Positions 37,026 through 46,416 of a DNA stretch of 64,000 nucleotides are shown piece after piece. The notes under the pieces were generated by a model that saw only the letters and a list, made by a program, of their open reading frames with translations, made no database searches and had not been told where the DNA came from. The first letter of the stretch is position 1; the number at the start of each line of letters is the position of its first letter. The stretch covers positions 1-64,000 of the forward strand of contig CAJJBZ010000014.1 of assembly GCA_905182535.1 (NCBI GenBank), given 5' to 3'. Position numbers and translations under genes: made by a program. Source of the stretch: an uncultured Planktomarina sp. (GTDB lineage Bacteria > Pseudomonadota > Alphaproteobacteria > Rhodobacterales > Rhodobacteraceae).

Positions 37026-37913
37026 TCAGACTTTAAATCGGCGTACGAAATAATCCACCATTTGACTGACCATTTCATCCGCCTGCCCATTATCGCGAGC
37101 ATCAATTAAAGCAGCCAGTGGGCCTTTGCACATGATGCTGTCCACACCAGCATCTTCGGCCATGCGGGCATAATACCCCACATCTTTGGCTGCGTTCTTA
37201 ATTGCAAAAGCTAACTGCCCTGGATCATTATCAACACCGTAAGCTTTGACAAACCCCATCATGCCAGAATGCAGGGGACCAGCCGCCATCACATCATAGA
37301 GTTGGGCCCGGTCCACACCAGCCACATCCGCCATGGCAAAGGCTTCAGCCATCGCGTTTGCGACTGTGCTTCCAAAAAAGTTATTTATTAACTTTATAGT
37401 GTGTCCAGAACCAACAGCTCCTAAATAGAAGATATTCTCCCCAAGATCTTTCAAAATCGGCTCGATCCCATCAAAAGTATTTTTATCTCCCGATGTCATA
37501 ATATTCAGCAAGCCATCCTTCGCGTGCGCTGGTGTACGGCCTAGTGGGGCGTCTAAAAAGTGGCCACCTGCTTGCAACACTTCTACAGCCAAAGTGCGGC
37601 TACTACCGGGAAGGGAGGTGCCAAAGTCAATGACAGTCGCACCGGGAAGCAAACCTGCGATCACACCGCCAGTTCCCCGCATCCGGCCTTCCACATGATC
37701 AGAAGTACCCATGCACAACATCACTATGTCGCTTGCCTGTGCAACTATTTTTGCAGTTGCAGCCTCAGTTGCTCCACGTCTAATGGCTGAATCCAAATAA
37801 GTGCGATCCAAATTTCCCAAAACAGTTAGCTGATATCCAAGGTCTTGTAAGCGGCCAACCATAGCACCACCCATTAAACCTAAGCCAATAAATCCAATAG
37901 TTGGTTTGCCCAT
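37026..37913 (-). CDS. Beta-hydroxyacid dehydrogenase (GarR/3-hydroxyisobutyrate dehydrogenase family)
   Basis: A 295-residue NAD(P)-dependent dehydrogenase. The cofactor motif GFIGLGLMGGAMV is at the N-terminus. The substrate-binding motif is DAPLGRTPAHAKDGLLN, an unusual version of the D-P-V-S-G-G consensus, and the catalytic Lys is in HTIKLINNF. Likely substrates are tartronate semialdehyde-like acids produced in sugar-acid breakdown. It is four bases upstream of the EamA gene and 95 bases after the next gene in the operon. Confidence 0.87.
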   Translation of the reverse strand: MGKPTIGFIGLGLMGGAMVGRLQDLGYQLTVLGNLDRTYLDSAIRRGATEAATAKIVAQASDIVMLCMGTSDHVEGRMRGTGGVIAGLLPGATVIDFGTSLPGSSRTLAVEVLQAGGHFLDAPLGRTPAHAKDGLLNIMTSGDKNTFDGIEPILKDLGENIFYLGAVGSGHTIKLINNFFGSTVANAMAEAFAMADVAGVDRAQLYDVMAAGPLHSGMMGFVKAYGVDNDPGQLAFAIKNAAKDVGYYARMAEDAGVDSIMCKGPLAALIDARDNGQADEMVSQMVDYFVRRFKV

Positions 37914-38008
37914 AATTTACGCTCCTCAAAGCTTGGTTTTATAGAATACATAGTCTTAAATCAGGGTTAGAAATACTGGTCCTATTTATATATATTTTTA
38001 CTAAAACA

Positions 38009-38992
38009 TTAAACTTGAATAGAAAGTTTGGCCTCAAGCTCCTGCGCTACTCCAAGTGTTAATGTAGCATCAGCAACATCAACTAACGGTTCAGCACCGT
38101 CAATCACCGCTAAGAAATGGTCTAATTGTGCCTCCAGTGGCGTTTTTTCGTTCAGGGCGGGGCTCAAAGCCACAGGCTCAGCCGCACGCCCCCAATCAGT
38201 GCCTTTCCACAGCGTCATGGACGGAAAACTTATCGCGCCTTTTGTCCCAGTGATCCACATCATATCTTGATGGGTGATGCCGATATTTGGATTTTCACCA
38301 GTCCCTGCCTCAAAACCCCATGGGCTAGGTGTGATGTCTGAAAAGCTAACGCTTCCAACAGCACCATTTTCAAACGCCAGAGCGATGGCACCACTTTCAA
38401 CTCGTGTTGATCCACGAAGCGGCTTTCCTTTTAGGGCGATAGTCTGGATGATTTCACCAACAACAAAACGTAAAATATCAATATCATGTACTAAGTTTAT
38501 CATAACAGGACTACCGCCGTCATTACGCCAATTACCCTCAAAATATGCATCTGGCTTGCGCATTGCCCATAAAACTGAGACATTGACTACCTTACCAATC
38601 AACTCATTTTCAAGGCAAGCTTTTAGCTGCTGGACCACCGCATGATAGCGACGGTGATGCCCCACAAGCGAACGTATGTTTTGGCCACGTAATGCCGTTT
38701 CGAGCTTTTGTGCACTTTCAATTGTCTCAGAAACCGGCTTCTCGATCAGCATGTGCCAGCCGCGTTCTGCCGCTTCAATGCCATGGAGTGTGTGTAAGTG
38801 GGTTGGGGTCGCAATAATCACACCATCCACAGGCTCCAGGACATCACCCATCTTGGCGAAGCGAGGCACATCACACTGGATAGACATATCAGGGTCTACC
38901 AAGCCAACAAGTTCGCATTCGGCATGCACCCGGACAGCTTGCAAGTGTCGGATACCTATTAAACCACCACCAACAACCAGAATACGCTTCAC
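38009..38992 (-). CDS. Gfo/Idh/MocA family oxidoreductase
   Basis: A 327-residue dehydrogenase with GGGLIGIRH at the N-terminus, IEKPVSE, and the family region VMINLVHDIDILRF. The start is GTG 38992, overlapping the stop of the UxaA-like gene as GTGA, so the two are translationally coupled. It resembles sugar or inositol dehydrogenases but the substrate is unknown. It is the fourth member of this family in the region. Confidence 0.87.
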   Translation of the reverse strand: MKRILVVGGGLIGIRHLQAVRVHAECELVGLVDPDMSIQCDVPRFAKMGDVLEPVDGVIIATPTHLHTLHGIEAAERGWHMLIEKPVSETIESAQKLETALRGQNIRSLVGHHRRYHAVVQQLKACLENELIGKVVNVSVLWAMRKPDAYFEGNWRNDGGSPVMINLVHDIDILRFVVGEIIQTIALKGKPLRGSTRVESGAIALAFENGAVGSVSFSDITPSPWGFEAGTGENPNIGITHQDMMWITGTKGAISFPSMTLWKGTDWGRAAEPVALSPALNEKTPLEAQLDHFLAVIDGAEPLVDVADATLTLGVAQELEAKLSIQV

Positions 38993-40491
38993 ATTACAGC
39001 TCCAATTTGCCAGGGTACAAACTCATAATCACCAAGACCCTGCCCTTCTGACTTTGTAACTTCACCAGAAGCGACACGCAAAAACATTTTATAAATCTCA
39101 CGACCTTTTTCCTCGACACTGATACCTTCAGATAGGATCTGTCCGGCGTCAATATCCATGTCTTCGGCCATGCGATTAGCCATCTCACTGTTTGTCGCTA
39201 TTTTAATCGTAGGTGCAGGTTTTGATCCGAATGCAGACCCCCGCCCAGTAGTAAAACAGACAAGGTTACAACCGCCAGCAATTTGGCCAGTCACAGAAGC
39301 GGGATCATATCCCGGGGTATCCATAAATGTGAAGCCTCGGGCAGTGACAGGTTCTGCATATTTATAGACCCCCATCAAAGGCGTTGTGCCACCTTTAGAT
39401 GCCGCTCCTAATGATTTTTCTAAGATTGTAGTTAGGCCTCCCATTTTATTTCCGGGGCTGGGGTTATTATCCATGGATCCATTATTGCGCGTCGTGTAAT
39501 CTTCCCACCATTTGATCAAGCCAATTAGCTTGTCGCCCACCGATTGATCTACAACTCTGCGTGTCAACAAATGCTCAGCACCATAAATTTCAGGTGTCTC
39601 AGCCAAGACCCCAGTTGCACCTTGGGCCGTCAATAAATCGCAAGCATAGCCTAATGCCGGGTTTGCGGTGACCCCAGACCACGCGTCCGAGCCGCCACAC
39701 TGCAATGCAACCATCAATTCAGATGCAGGGCATTCCACACGTGTTGCCTGGTTAGCAATTGGTAGCATTTCCATTATTTTCTTTATACCCAACTCTACGG
39801 TCAGGCGCAGGCCTGCAACTCTCTGGATATTCATAGTTTGAAACGTTGGACCTTGCTTTAGACCATAAGCCTCTAACAACCAATCAATTTGGTTCATTTC
39901 ACAGCCCAATCCGACCATGAGAACACCCGCATGGTTGGGATGTTTGGCATATCCCCACATCACCCGCTGCAGTGCTTCAAACCCATCTCCAGAATCTGCC
40001 ATTCCACAACCGGTTCCGTGTACGAAAGCAGCCACGCCATCTACATTTGGGTAATCCGCAAGAACCTCAGGTGTGAAGTAATCGGCAATCATCCGTGCGG
40101 CAGTTGCGGAGCAATTGACCGACGTGATAATTGCAATATAATTACGCGTACCGACTTTACCGTTTTCACGACGAAATCCCATAAAGGTATCCTGCTTTGC
40201 AGCAGGCGGCATGAGGCGTAAATCAGTTGAAAATTCATACTCCATCGCCGTATTTCTAAAATCCACATTATGGGTGTGCACGTGATCTCCTGGCATGATG
40301 TCGCAAGAAGCATAGCCAATAAGCTGGGAATATTTGCGTACTGGATCCCCAAGGGCCATCTGGATCGTGGCCACCTTATGTCCAGAGGGAATTTGTGCTG
40401 TTGTCAAAACACCGTCTACAAGAGTACCAAGCGCTAATATCCGCGTTGCGGTAACCACTGTATCTGCTCGATCTAAACGTATAAAATTCAT
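38989..40491 (-). CDS. Altronate/galactarate dehydratase family protein
   Basis: A UxaA/GarD-type dehydratase of about 500 residues: an N-terminal SAF domain (residues 1-90, ending GDHVHTHN) followed by the catalytic domain with RENGKVGTRNYIAI, HGTGCG, VGLGCEMNQI, CGGSDAWSGVTANPALG and ETPEIYGAEHLLTRR. These Fe2+-dependent enzymes dehydrate altronate or galactarate to keto-deoxy acids. ATG 40491 is preferred over ATG 40497 because GAGG lies seven bases upstream. Together with uxaC, it would allow a galacturonate-type branch. Confidence 0.9.
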   Translation of the reverse strand: MNFIRLDRADTVVTATRILALGTLVDGVLTTAQIPSGHKVATIQMALGDPVRKYSQLIGYASCDIMPGDHVHTHNVDFRNTAMEYEFSTDLRLMPPAAKQDTFMGFRRENGKVGTRNYIAIITSVNCSATAARMIADYFTPEVLADYPNVDGVAAFVHGTGCGMADSGDGFEALQRVMWGYAKHPNHAGVLMVGLGCEMNQIDWLLEAYGLKQGPTFQTMNIQRVAGLRLTVELGIKKIMEMLPIANQATRVECPASELMVALQCGGSDAWSGVTANPALGYACDLLTAQGATGVLAETPEIYGAEHLLTRRVVDQSVGDKLIGLIKWWEDYTTRNNGSMDNNPSPGNKMGGLTTILEKSLGAASKGGTTPLMGVYKYAEPVTARGFTFMDTPGYDPASVTGQIAGGCNLVCFTTGRGSAFGSKPAPTIKIATNSEMANRMAEDMDIDAGQILSEGISVEEKGREIYKMFLRVASGEVTKSEGQGLGDYEFVPWQIGAVM

Positions 40492-40514
40492 TTCCATTCC
40501 TCAAAGTATAAATT

Positions 40515-41468
40515 TTAGGCGCAGTGGGGCGTATCCGCAGACCACCGGTGGATATCAATATGTGGGACTGCCGCCAACCTGGCCCGAGCCTCTTCCCATT
40601 GCGCTTTACAGGCACGCCAATCAGAGAGTTCCGTTTCAGGGTACGCTCGCGAACGTACAACAAAATCAGGAAAATGCGACCGGCCCGTTGGGGGATCAGT
40701 GACGTTAAAACGAATATCAAAAGACCAGCGAAACCCACCAATGATATTAGTCAGGGAAGCATGAGGCGTTAGGGGATGAAAGAACACTGCCCCACCGGCT
40801 TTGACAGGTAAAGGTACAGCACTTGATTCATTCAAAAAATCATCAGCGATTCCAGTTTGATTCCGAGCACAATGGGGTAAAATTGTTTGCCCAGATATTT
40901 GTGACTGAACCTGTAGGCACACATTCTCAACCGTAGCATCAGTCATGGCGAGCCAGACTGTCACCATATTAGTTTGATCTGCATCTTCCAAAGCTACCGC
41001 GCAATCTTGGTGCCAGTCTGTTGCTGTAATATGGGCACGCACCTCACCGAGATTCAATTTGGCGGCTGGGGGCTTTAGCCGTACATGCTGAATAGGATTG
41101 CTGGTCAATTGCGGGCCGATCAGTTGCTCAACCACATCCAACAAGGGGACAGCTGTCAACATATTGAATACCGCCGGACCAATATGGAACGGCGCGTCTG
41201 CCATTATCCTATCTCCCAGCAGCGAAATATCCATCGGCTGAAAGTAATCACACCCAGCCTGGTATGCACTTAACAATTTCCCGCAAAAATCCAATTTCCC
41301 ACCCGGTATCTGCACCAGACCCTCTGCAATCCAACCCTCATAAAGACCGTTTAAAAGGTCAGTATATTCTGTATTGAGCTGCCCACATATATTAGCAGGC
41401 ATCAGGTCTGGAATTACAAGATAACCCTCTGTCTCAAACTTTTTTGTTTGATCGGAGTTTAGTATCAT
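40515..41468 (-). CDS. Phytanoyl-CoA dioxygenase (PhyH) family protein
   Basis: A 317-residue Fe(II)/2-oxoglutarate-dependent dioxygenase. The iron-binding H-x-D is in ATDWHQDCA, the distal His is in LTPHASLTN, and the 2-oxoglutarate-binding Arg is in FRWSFDIRF. It sits between the TRAP transporter and the UxaA-like gene, with 8-base and 23-base gaps, so it is part of the operon. It could hydroxylate or oxidatively demethylate an imported sugar-acid derivative. This is an unusual partner for uronate genes. Confidence 0.87.
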   Translation of the reverse strand: MILNSDQTKKFETEGYLVIPDLMPANICGQLNTEYTDLLNGLYEGWIAEGLVQIPGGKLDFCGKLLSAYQAGCDYFQPMDISLLGDRIMADAPFHIGPAVFNMLTAVPLLDVVEQLIGPQLTSNPIQHVRLKPPAAKLNLGEVRAHITATDWHQDCAVALEDADQTNMVTVWLAMTDATVENVCLQVQSQISGQTILPHCARNQTGIADDFLNESSAVPLPVKAGGAVFFHPLTPHASLTNIIGGFRWSFDIRFNVTDPPTGRSHFPDFVVRSRAYPETELSDWRACKAQWEEARARLAAVPHIDIHRWSADTPHCA

Positions 41469-41476
41469 AGCTCAAC

Positions 41477-43099
41477 TCACAAGAGTAGAGCTATGATGTT
41501 TGGCCAAATCAGCAGAACTGAGAGTGCTAACAACTGAATTCCAATAAAGGGCAAGAACCCCCTAAAGATATCCGTAAGGCTAATATGCGCTGGTGCGACA
41601 GACTTAAGATAAAACGCCGCTGGTCCAAACGGTGGCGATAGAAAACTGACCTGCATATTCATGCAGAACAGGACACCAAACCAAATAGCCACATGGTTAG
41701 GAGCCAGTTGACCAATAAGACCAATTTCGTCGATGGGCAGGCGCAAAACGATGGGGAGAAATACTGGAATTATCAAAAGAACGATACCAACCCAATCCAT
41801 AAACGCGCCCATAAACAATAAGATTAGCATCATCGTAAGGATCACCCCCATAGTTGGAAGATCTCTTCCAACTATTAGATCTGCAACATAGGTTGGACCA
41901 CCTGCTATCGTATATGCCCCTGCAAGCGAAGCCGCACCGATGGTGACCCAAATGATTGTACCAGTAGACCTTAAAGTGCGCATCAGACTTTCCCAAACCA
42001 GTTGGAATGATCCCTCACCACGCAAAATTGCGATAATAAGAACGGCACAAGCGCCCATGCCAGCTGCCTCAGTAATACCCGTTATTCCGCCATAAATCGA
42101 CCCAAGGACAACCCCAATTACAACCATTGGCGCAACAAGACCTTTGCCCATATCCCAACCAACCTTTGCTCGATCCTTGCCAAATACAAAATATATAAGA
42201 ATTAATGCTATTACGACAAGGCCACCTAACCACGGCATATGCTCTAACGTACCAAGTCGAGCTGGGTCACCCTGACTTGCCGCGTTGGAACCAGAAAATT
42301 CAAAGAATGCAGCCCGTACAAATAACACAGCAGAGAAACCGGCCACTACAATCGACATGAAGGCCCCAAAAAGCTTCCTCTTCTCAACAGGTTCCGGATC
42401 GTTTGGATCTGGTACCGGTAGGGGCGCATCTTCTGGGTGCAAAGTTGTTCGGACGATGATGTACATAATGATCATCGAGGCCAGCATGAAACCCGGGACA
42501 AACGCAGCAGTAAACAGCGCTTTGATAGAGGTTTCTGTGATTAGCCCGTAGATAATGAGAACAATGGAAGGTGGGATCATAGTACCCAGCGAACCGGAGG
42601 CGCAAATAACACCAATTGCAAGATTTTGATTATACCCCAACCTCAACATTTGTGGAAGTGCGATTAAGCCCAAAAGCACCACTTCACCACCGATAATGCC
42701 TGACATTGCTGCCATTATCACCGCCATAATCGAAGTCACGATCGCAATTCCACCTCGTGTCCGAGATAGCCAAACATTAAGCGAGGAGTACATATCTTTT
42801 GCAATACCAGAGCGCTCCAAAAGCGATGCCATGAAAATGAAAAGTGGTACCGATATAAGAACATAATCCGTTAATAGCCCATATATTTTTTGAGCTAGGA
42901 TATATAGGGGGCCAGTCCCCGGTCGGCTAGTCAACATCCCGTCACCGAAACTTAGAGGATTTGACAAAAGTGAAGGTTCAAACTTCAAAACCAAAACTAA
43001 AACAGCAAGTGCTGCAGATGCAAGACCAAGGGGCATCCCGATAGCCAGTAATACAATAAGCGTCACCATTAAAATAAGTGAAATTGTTCCAATATCCAT
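41477..43099 (-). CDS. dctM: TRAP transporter large permease (DctM)
   Basis: A 540-residue, longer-than-usual DctM subunit with at least 12 membrane spans, providing the sodium-coupled translocation path of a TRAP transporter. Conserved motifs are VPLFIFMASLLERSG, GIIGGEVVLLGLIALPQML and GSLGTMIPPSIVLIIYG. An insert of about 90 residues between the halves (residues about 210-300) includes a charged segment (DPNDPEPVEKRK). It shares a base with the DctQ gene upstream. Confidence 0.92.
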   Translation of the reverse strand: MDIGTISLILMVTLIVLLAIGMPLGLASAALAVLVLVLKFEPSLLSNPLSFGDGMLTSRPGTGPLYILAQKIYGLLTDYVLISVPLFIFMASLLERSGIAKDMYSSLNVWLSRTRGGIAIVTSIMAVIMAAMSGIIGGEVVLLGLIALPQMLRLGYNQNLAIGVICASGSLGTMIPPSIVLIIYGLITETSIKALFTAAFVPGFMLASMIIMYIIVRTTLHPEDAPLPVPDPNDPEPVEKRKLFGAFMSIVVAGFSAVLFVRAAFFEFSGSNAASQGDPARLGTLEHMPWLGGLVVIALILIYFVFGKDRAKVGWDMGKGLVAPMVVIGVVLGSIYGGITGITEAAGMGACAVLIIAILRGEGSFQLVWESLMRTLRSTGTIIWVTIGAASLAGAYTIAGGPTYVADLIVGRDLPTMGVILTMMLILLFMGAFMDWVGIVLLIIPVFLPIVLRLPIDEIGLIGQLAPNHVAIWFGVLFCMNMQVSFLSPPFGPAAFYLKSVAPAHISLTDIFRGFLPFIGIQLLALSVLLIWPNIIALLL

Positions 43100-43936
43100 T
43101 AGTCTTGTCCCACTGCGCGTTTTAGCATTTCAATTTCTTCTTGATCAGGCTCATCTGTGTGAACTTCTGGCTCTTTATTCCAGTCCGCAATCAGGTTTAG
43201 AACCGCTTGCGAGGCCACCAAAGTTATCACAATCAAAATCATCGGCTGTAATGTTGCAGGTATAGGCGGGTTAAACGCCGACCCATAAAGTTCCCACCGA
43301 TAAAGTTTGTTAATAAAAACTTGTTTATAACTGCCATAAACCAGGAAAAATGCAAACATAACGATCAACGAAGTTGATATCGTATCAAAAATTCTTTGCA
43401 ACCAACGGGGTGCAATGTCGTAAACTAGGAAAATACGAATATGGCTGCGTTGCTGCATCGCATAAAATCCAGCTTAAGAAAACAAAACTAGCAAACCAAA
43501 GCGTCATTTCGTTAGCCCATTCAGTCGGCTTTTCAATGATGTAGCGTAAGAAAACTTCATACAACATGACTGAAGTCATGAGTGCGATCATCATCATTGT
43601 GACGCGACCAATGAACAATGCCGCACTGTCAATACTACTAGCCCCGAGATACTCCATGCCGGCCGCACGCACAGTACGCGCTCCTATAACTGCAAGGACA
43701 GGAGACAAGACCAACGCAGAAAAATCAATAATATCGATATGTCCACCAAAGATTCCAGTTAAGTTTGGCGTCACATCGCTAAGCAAATATATAGCTTCGA
43801 TCTGCGCTTTTAGAGAAACTGATGAATAGGGCAACCAATCCAACAAAAAGGCAGGGAGATGCCAAATAAGCCAGCTCATGGTACCCACGAACGCTAATGG
43901 CACGAGCCACTCGATAATTCCGCCTGTTTTCTGCAT
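43099..43936 (-). pseudogene. dctQ: TRAP transporter small permease (DctQ), one frameshift
   Basis: The 5' frame (43936 down to about 43475) gives the N-terminal spans and the family motif EVFLRYIIEKPTEWANEMTLW. The 3' frame continues as AGFYAMQQRSHIRIFLVYDI and two more spans, ending at 43099. Removing one A from the AA at 43474-43475 (coding strand) joins them without loss. The predicted protein of about 278 residues is longer than typical DctQ (150-200), with an extra N-terminal span pair. A functional DctQ is required for TRAP transport, so either the indel is an error or the transporter is dead. Confidence 0.85.
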
Positions 43937-43954
43937 GTTGATATCCCCTCGCCG

Positions 43955-45124
43955 CTATGCGTCGATACTATAGTAATTAATGAAGTCTTGGTCGGGTTCT
44001 ACGCCGATACCTGGTCCAGTAGGTATTATAACGCGGCCTGCGTTCGATTTGACCTGCCCTTGAATACCCAAAGGTTCAATCAGCAGTTCGTCGCGGAATT
44101 TATTGTCCGTTGTGTCAAACTCAAGCATTGGCTCCCATGGGTGCAGGCCACCAGGCAAAGGCGGCATCGCAGCCAAAAGCTGTAGATTGGTGGCGACAGC
44201 AATTGCACTGCCCCAAACATGATTTATGACAGGTGTAAAATGTGCATGGCACAATGCTAACACCCTCAAATATTCAGATACTCCACCCAGAGCGCAAACT
44301 TCTGGCTGTGCGATATCCAAGCCACGATTTTCAAGAATATTTCGCCAGCCCCAACGATTGAACTCAGCCTCACCACCAGAGATATTAACGGTCAAACCCG
44401 ATCGTAATTCACGGTAACCATCCAAATCCTCAGGTGCAATCGGTTCTTCAAACCAATAGGCATCCAACTCTTCAAGGGCGCGCCCTACATAAAACGCATC
44501 AGATGTTGTGTAGCAATGGTTGGCATCAACCATGAATTTAAAATCATCGCCTACACCACGCCTAACAGCTTCACACAGCTTAACATCAGGTTTTGGTCCA
44601 AAACCGGTTTTCATCTTCGCAGCGACAAACCCCATATCCCGGATCGTAGCAGCCTCATCTTCAAATCGTTTTGCAAGATCGGCTACGGGTTCATCTCGCA
44701 GCATCATTCCATATCCATAACACGGAACATCCGTACGGTGTGCCCCACCTATCAGTTTATGAAGTGGCAAACCTGCCACCTTGCCAGCGATATCCCAAAG
44801 AGCAATATCCACTCCAGACAAAGACTGCATGGGCATACCTTTTTGTCCATGATCTCGCAAAAGGTTATAGACCTTATGCCAAATCACATCCCGATCCATC
44901 GGATCCATTCCCAACACCATGGGTTGAATTACTTTTTCAACAATAGTTTTATTAGCAATCGCGACACTGCCTGGACCAAAACATTCGCCCCAACCTGTCA
45001 CATCCTCATCAGTTTGCACTTCAACCAAATGCGCAGTTCGGCTAGCATAGTATTGCTGCGAATAACCCAAAATTTCGGGCATGTCATATTGAAGTACATG
45101 ACTTATGATGCGCGTAATTTTCAT
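43955..45124 (-). CDS. Mandelate racemase/muconate lactonizing enzyme family protein
   Basis: A 389-residue enolase-superfamily enzyme. The K-x-K base is AAKMKTGFG, metal ligands are in VDANHCY, FEEPIAP and GGEAEF, and the opposite catalytic residue lies in NHVWGSA. Located inside a TRAP operon between the binding protein and the membrane subunits, it probably dehydrates or epimerises the imported acid. It is clearly distinct from the enzyme at 27046, which has SHGMQ in place of NHVWG. Confidence 0.9.
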   Translation of the reverse strand: MKITRIISHVLQYDMPEILGYSQQYYASRTAHLVEVQTDEDVTGWGECFGPGSVAIANKTIVEKVIQPMVLGMDPMDRDVIWHKVYNLLRDHGQKGMPMQSLSGVDIALWDIAGKVAGLPLHKLIGGAHRTDVPCYGYGMMLRDEPVADLAKRFEDEAATIRDMGFVAAKMKTGFGPKPDVKLCEAVRRGVGDDFKFMVDANHCYTTSDAFYVGRALEELDAYWFEEPIAPEDLDGYRELRSGLTVNISGGEAEFNRWGWRNILENRGLDIAQPEVCALGGVSEYLRVLALCHAHFTPVINHVWGSAIAVATNLQLLAAMPPLPGGLHPWEPMLEFDTTDNKFRDELLIEPLGIQGQVKSNAGRVIIPTGPGIGVEPDQDFINYYSIDA

Positions 45125-45144
45125 GTCATCCAGTCTCTATAAGT

Positions 45145-45177
45145 AAAAACGACAAGGCCATAAAAACAGCCTTGTCG
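45145..45177 (-). terminator. Intrinsic terminator/attenuator after dctP
   Basis: A perfect 9-bp stem CGACAAGGC/GCCTTGTCG (45150-45158 and 45169-45177) is followed on the minus strand by TTTTT. It lies between dctP and the enolase gene, so some transcripts end here, favouring abundant binding protein while read-through supplies the rest of the operon. Confidence 0.7.
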
Positions 45178-45204
45178 CACTAAGATAATAGTAAAAAATA
45201 CCGA

Positions 45205-46227
45205 TTACTTCATTGCACCTAGATCTTTCAGGAATGAGATGTGGCTAGCAAGAAGTGCTTTGGCTTCTGGAGTTGTAGCAAATTCAGTCCAACCAATTTG
45301 TACGGCTGCACGATATTTTGCCAGATCTTCTGGAGCCCACTCATACAAGTTGATGCCCTTAGCGCGCAGATCTTTAGCAGTCTGGGCGTTCATGACTTCA
45401 TTCTTAGTTGCATTTTGCAACGCTAAGCTTTCCATCGCAACTTCGATGATTTTTTGGTGATGCGCAGGCATCGCGTCCCAAACAGACTTGTTACACGCAA
45501 GGTGATCTGCTGGCATGGAGTGGAAACCTGGATAGTTTGTGTGCTCACCAATATCATACAAACCTAGTCCAACGTTATTGGTTAAGTTTGCAGCATCTGC
45601 ACCGTCGATGATGCCAGTTTCAAGCGCCGTAAAGATCTCTGTGAAATCCATCACAATCGGTGATGCACCCAAAGCTGCAAACACTTTTGTTGCGAGACCT
45701 GGAGGTGAGCGGAATTTCCAATCTTTGAAATCAGCAGCTGTACGGATCGGTTTGGTTGATACCAAAGACTCTGGACCCGGGATCCACCACCCAACAAACT
45801 CCATGTCGTAACCGTTATAAAGTTCGTTTAAAGCTGCGCGGCCACCACCGTGCAGCATCCATGCCATTTGCTGGTATGGGTTCTGATAGCCACCAAGCAG
45901 GTCGCCAGCAAATTGGAACGCAGGGTTCTTACCAGTTTGGTAACCACCGCCTGTCATGTCACAATCAAGGATACCCGTTGCAGCGGCATCAAATGTTTCT
46001 ACTGACTTAACCACAGATGAGGAATAAAACATCTCAACAGCGATTTCGCCATTGGACATCAACTGAATATCATCGATGAACTTTGCGGCCATTTGGCCAG
46101 AAAGCTGTTCAGGTGAGAAGTGCGTTTGCATACGCAAAGTTGTAGTAGCATGGCCATCAGCGAATGCCGCTGATGCTGCCATGGAAGCAATTACGGCAAC
46201 TGAAGCCGCAGTTTTCATAAAGTTCAT
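45205..46227 (-). CDS. dctP: TRAP transporter substrate-binding protein (DctP)
   Basis: A 340-residue periplasmic binding protein of the DctP family. ATG 46227 is preceded by GGAGGA. The signal peptide ends at SAAFA-DG. Features include RMQTHFSPEQLSGQMAAKF near the N-terminus, the anion-binding Arg region WKFRSPPG and ETGIIDGADAANLTN. It resembles the longer subgroup that binds keto acids or sugar acids. First gene of the TRAP operon, divergent from a GntR regulator. Confidence 0.91.
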   Translation of the reverse strand: MNFMKTAASVAVIASMAASAAFADGHATTTLRMQTHFSPEQLSGQMAAKFIDDIQLMSNGEIAVEMFYSSSVVKSVETFDAAATGILDCDMTGGGYQTGKNPAFQFAGDLLGGYQNPYQQMAWMLHGGGRAALNELYNGYDMEFVGWWIPGPESLVSTKPIRTAADFKDWKFRSPPGLATKVFAALGASPIVMDFTEIFTALETGIIDGADAANLTNNVGLGLYDIGEHTNYPGFHSMPADHLACNKSVWDAMPAHHQKIIEVAMESLALQNATKNEVMNAQTAKDLRAKGINLYEWAPEDLAKYRAAVQIGWTEFATTPEAKALLASHISFLKDLGAMK

Positions 46228-46261
46228 ATTGTCCTCCCAGACGGTAAGCATTTGAATTCGG

Positions 46262-46275
46262 GTATCTTAAGATAC
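46262..46275. promoter_or_regulatory. Perfect palindrome upstream of dctP, candidate GntR operator
   Basis: GTATCTTAAGATAC is a perfect 14-base palindrome 34 bases upstream of the dctP start. It lies in the 189-base divergent gap with the GntR/FCD regulator gene. FadR-type regulators bind short symmetric sites like this, so it is the best operator candidate for the TRAP operon. Confidence 0.5.
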
Positions 46276-46347
46276 AAAATCGAATTTCAGAGTATTAGCG
46301 TAGGACGACGAATCGAGATCAGCAAGAAAAAAATGAAATTACCAACA

Positions 46348-46376
46348 ATTTCGAGATTTTAGTTAATTATCGAAAT
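46348..46376. promoter_or_regulatory. Second inverted repeat in the divergent gap
   Basis: ATTTCGA (46348-46354) and TCGAAAT (46370-46376) are exact inverted copies separated by 15 bases, just before the GntR gene. They may be an autoregulatory site. The long spacer makes this weaker than the site at 46262. Confidence 0.35.
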
Positions 46377-46416
46377 AGTATTACCTATTATGAAATATCG
46401 TGTTAGGAAAACTTCC

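Noticed and set aside
44516..45142. 208-residue plus-strand frame
   Set aside because: Antisense shadow of the well-supported enolase-superfamily gene at 43955-45124.
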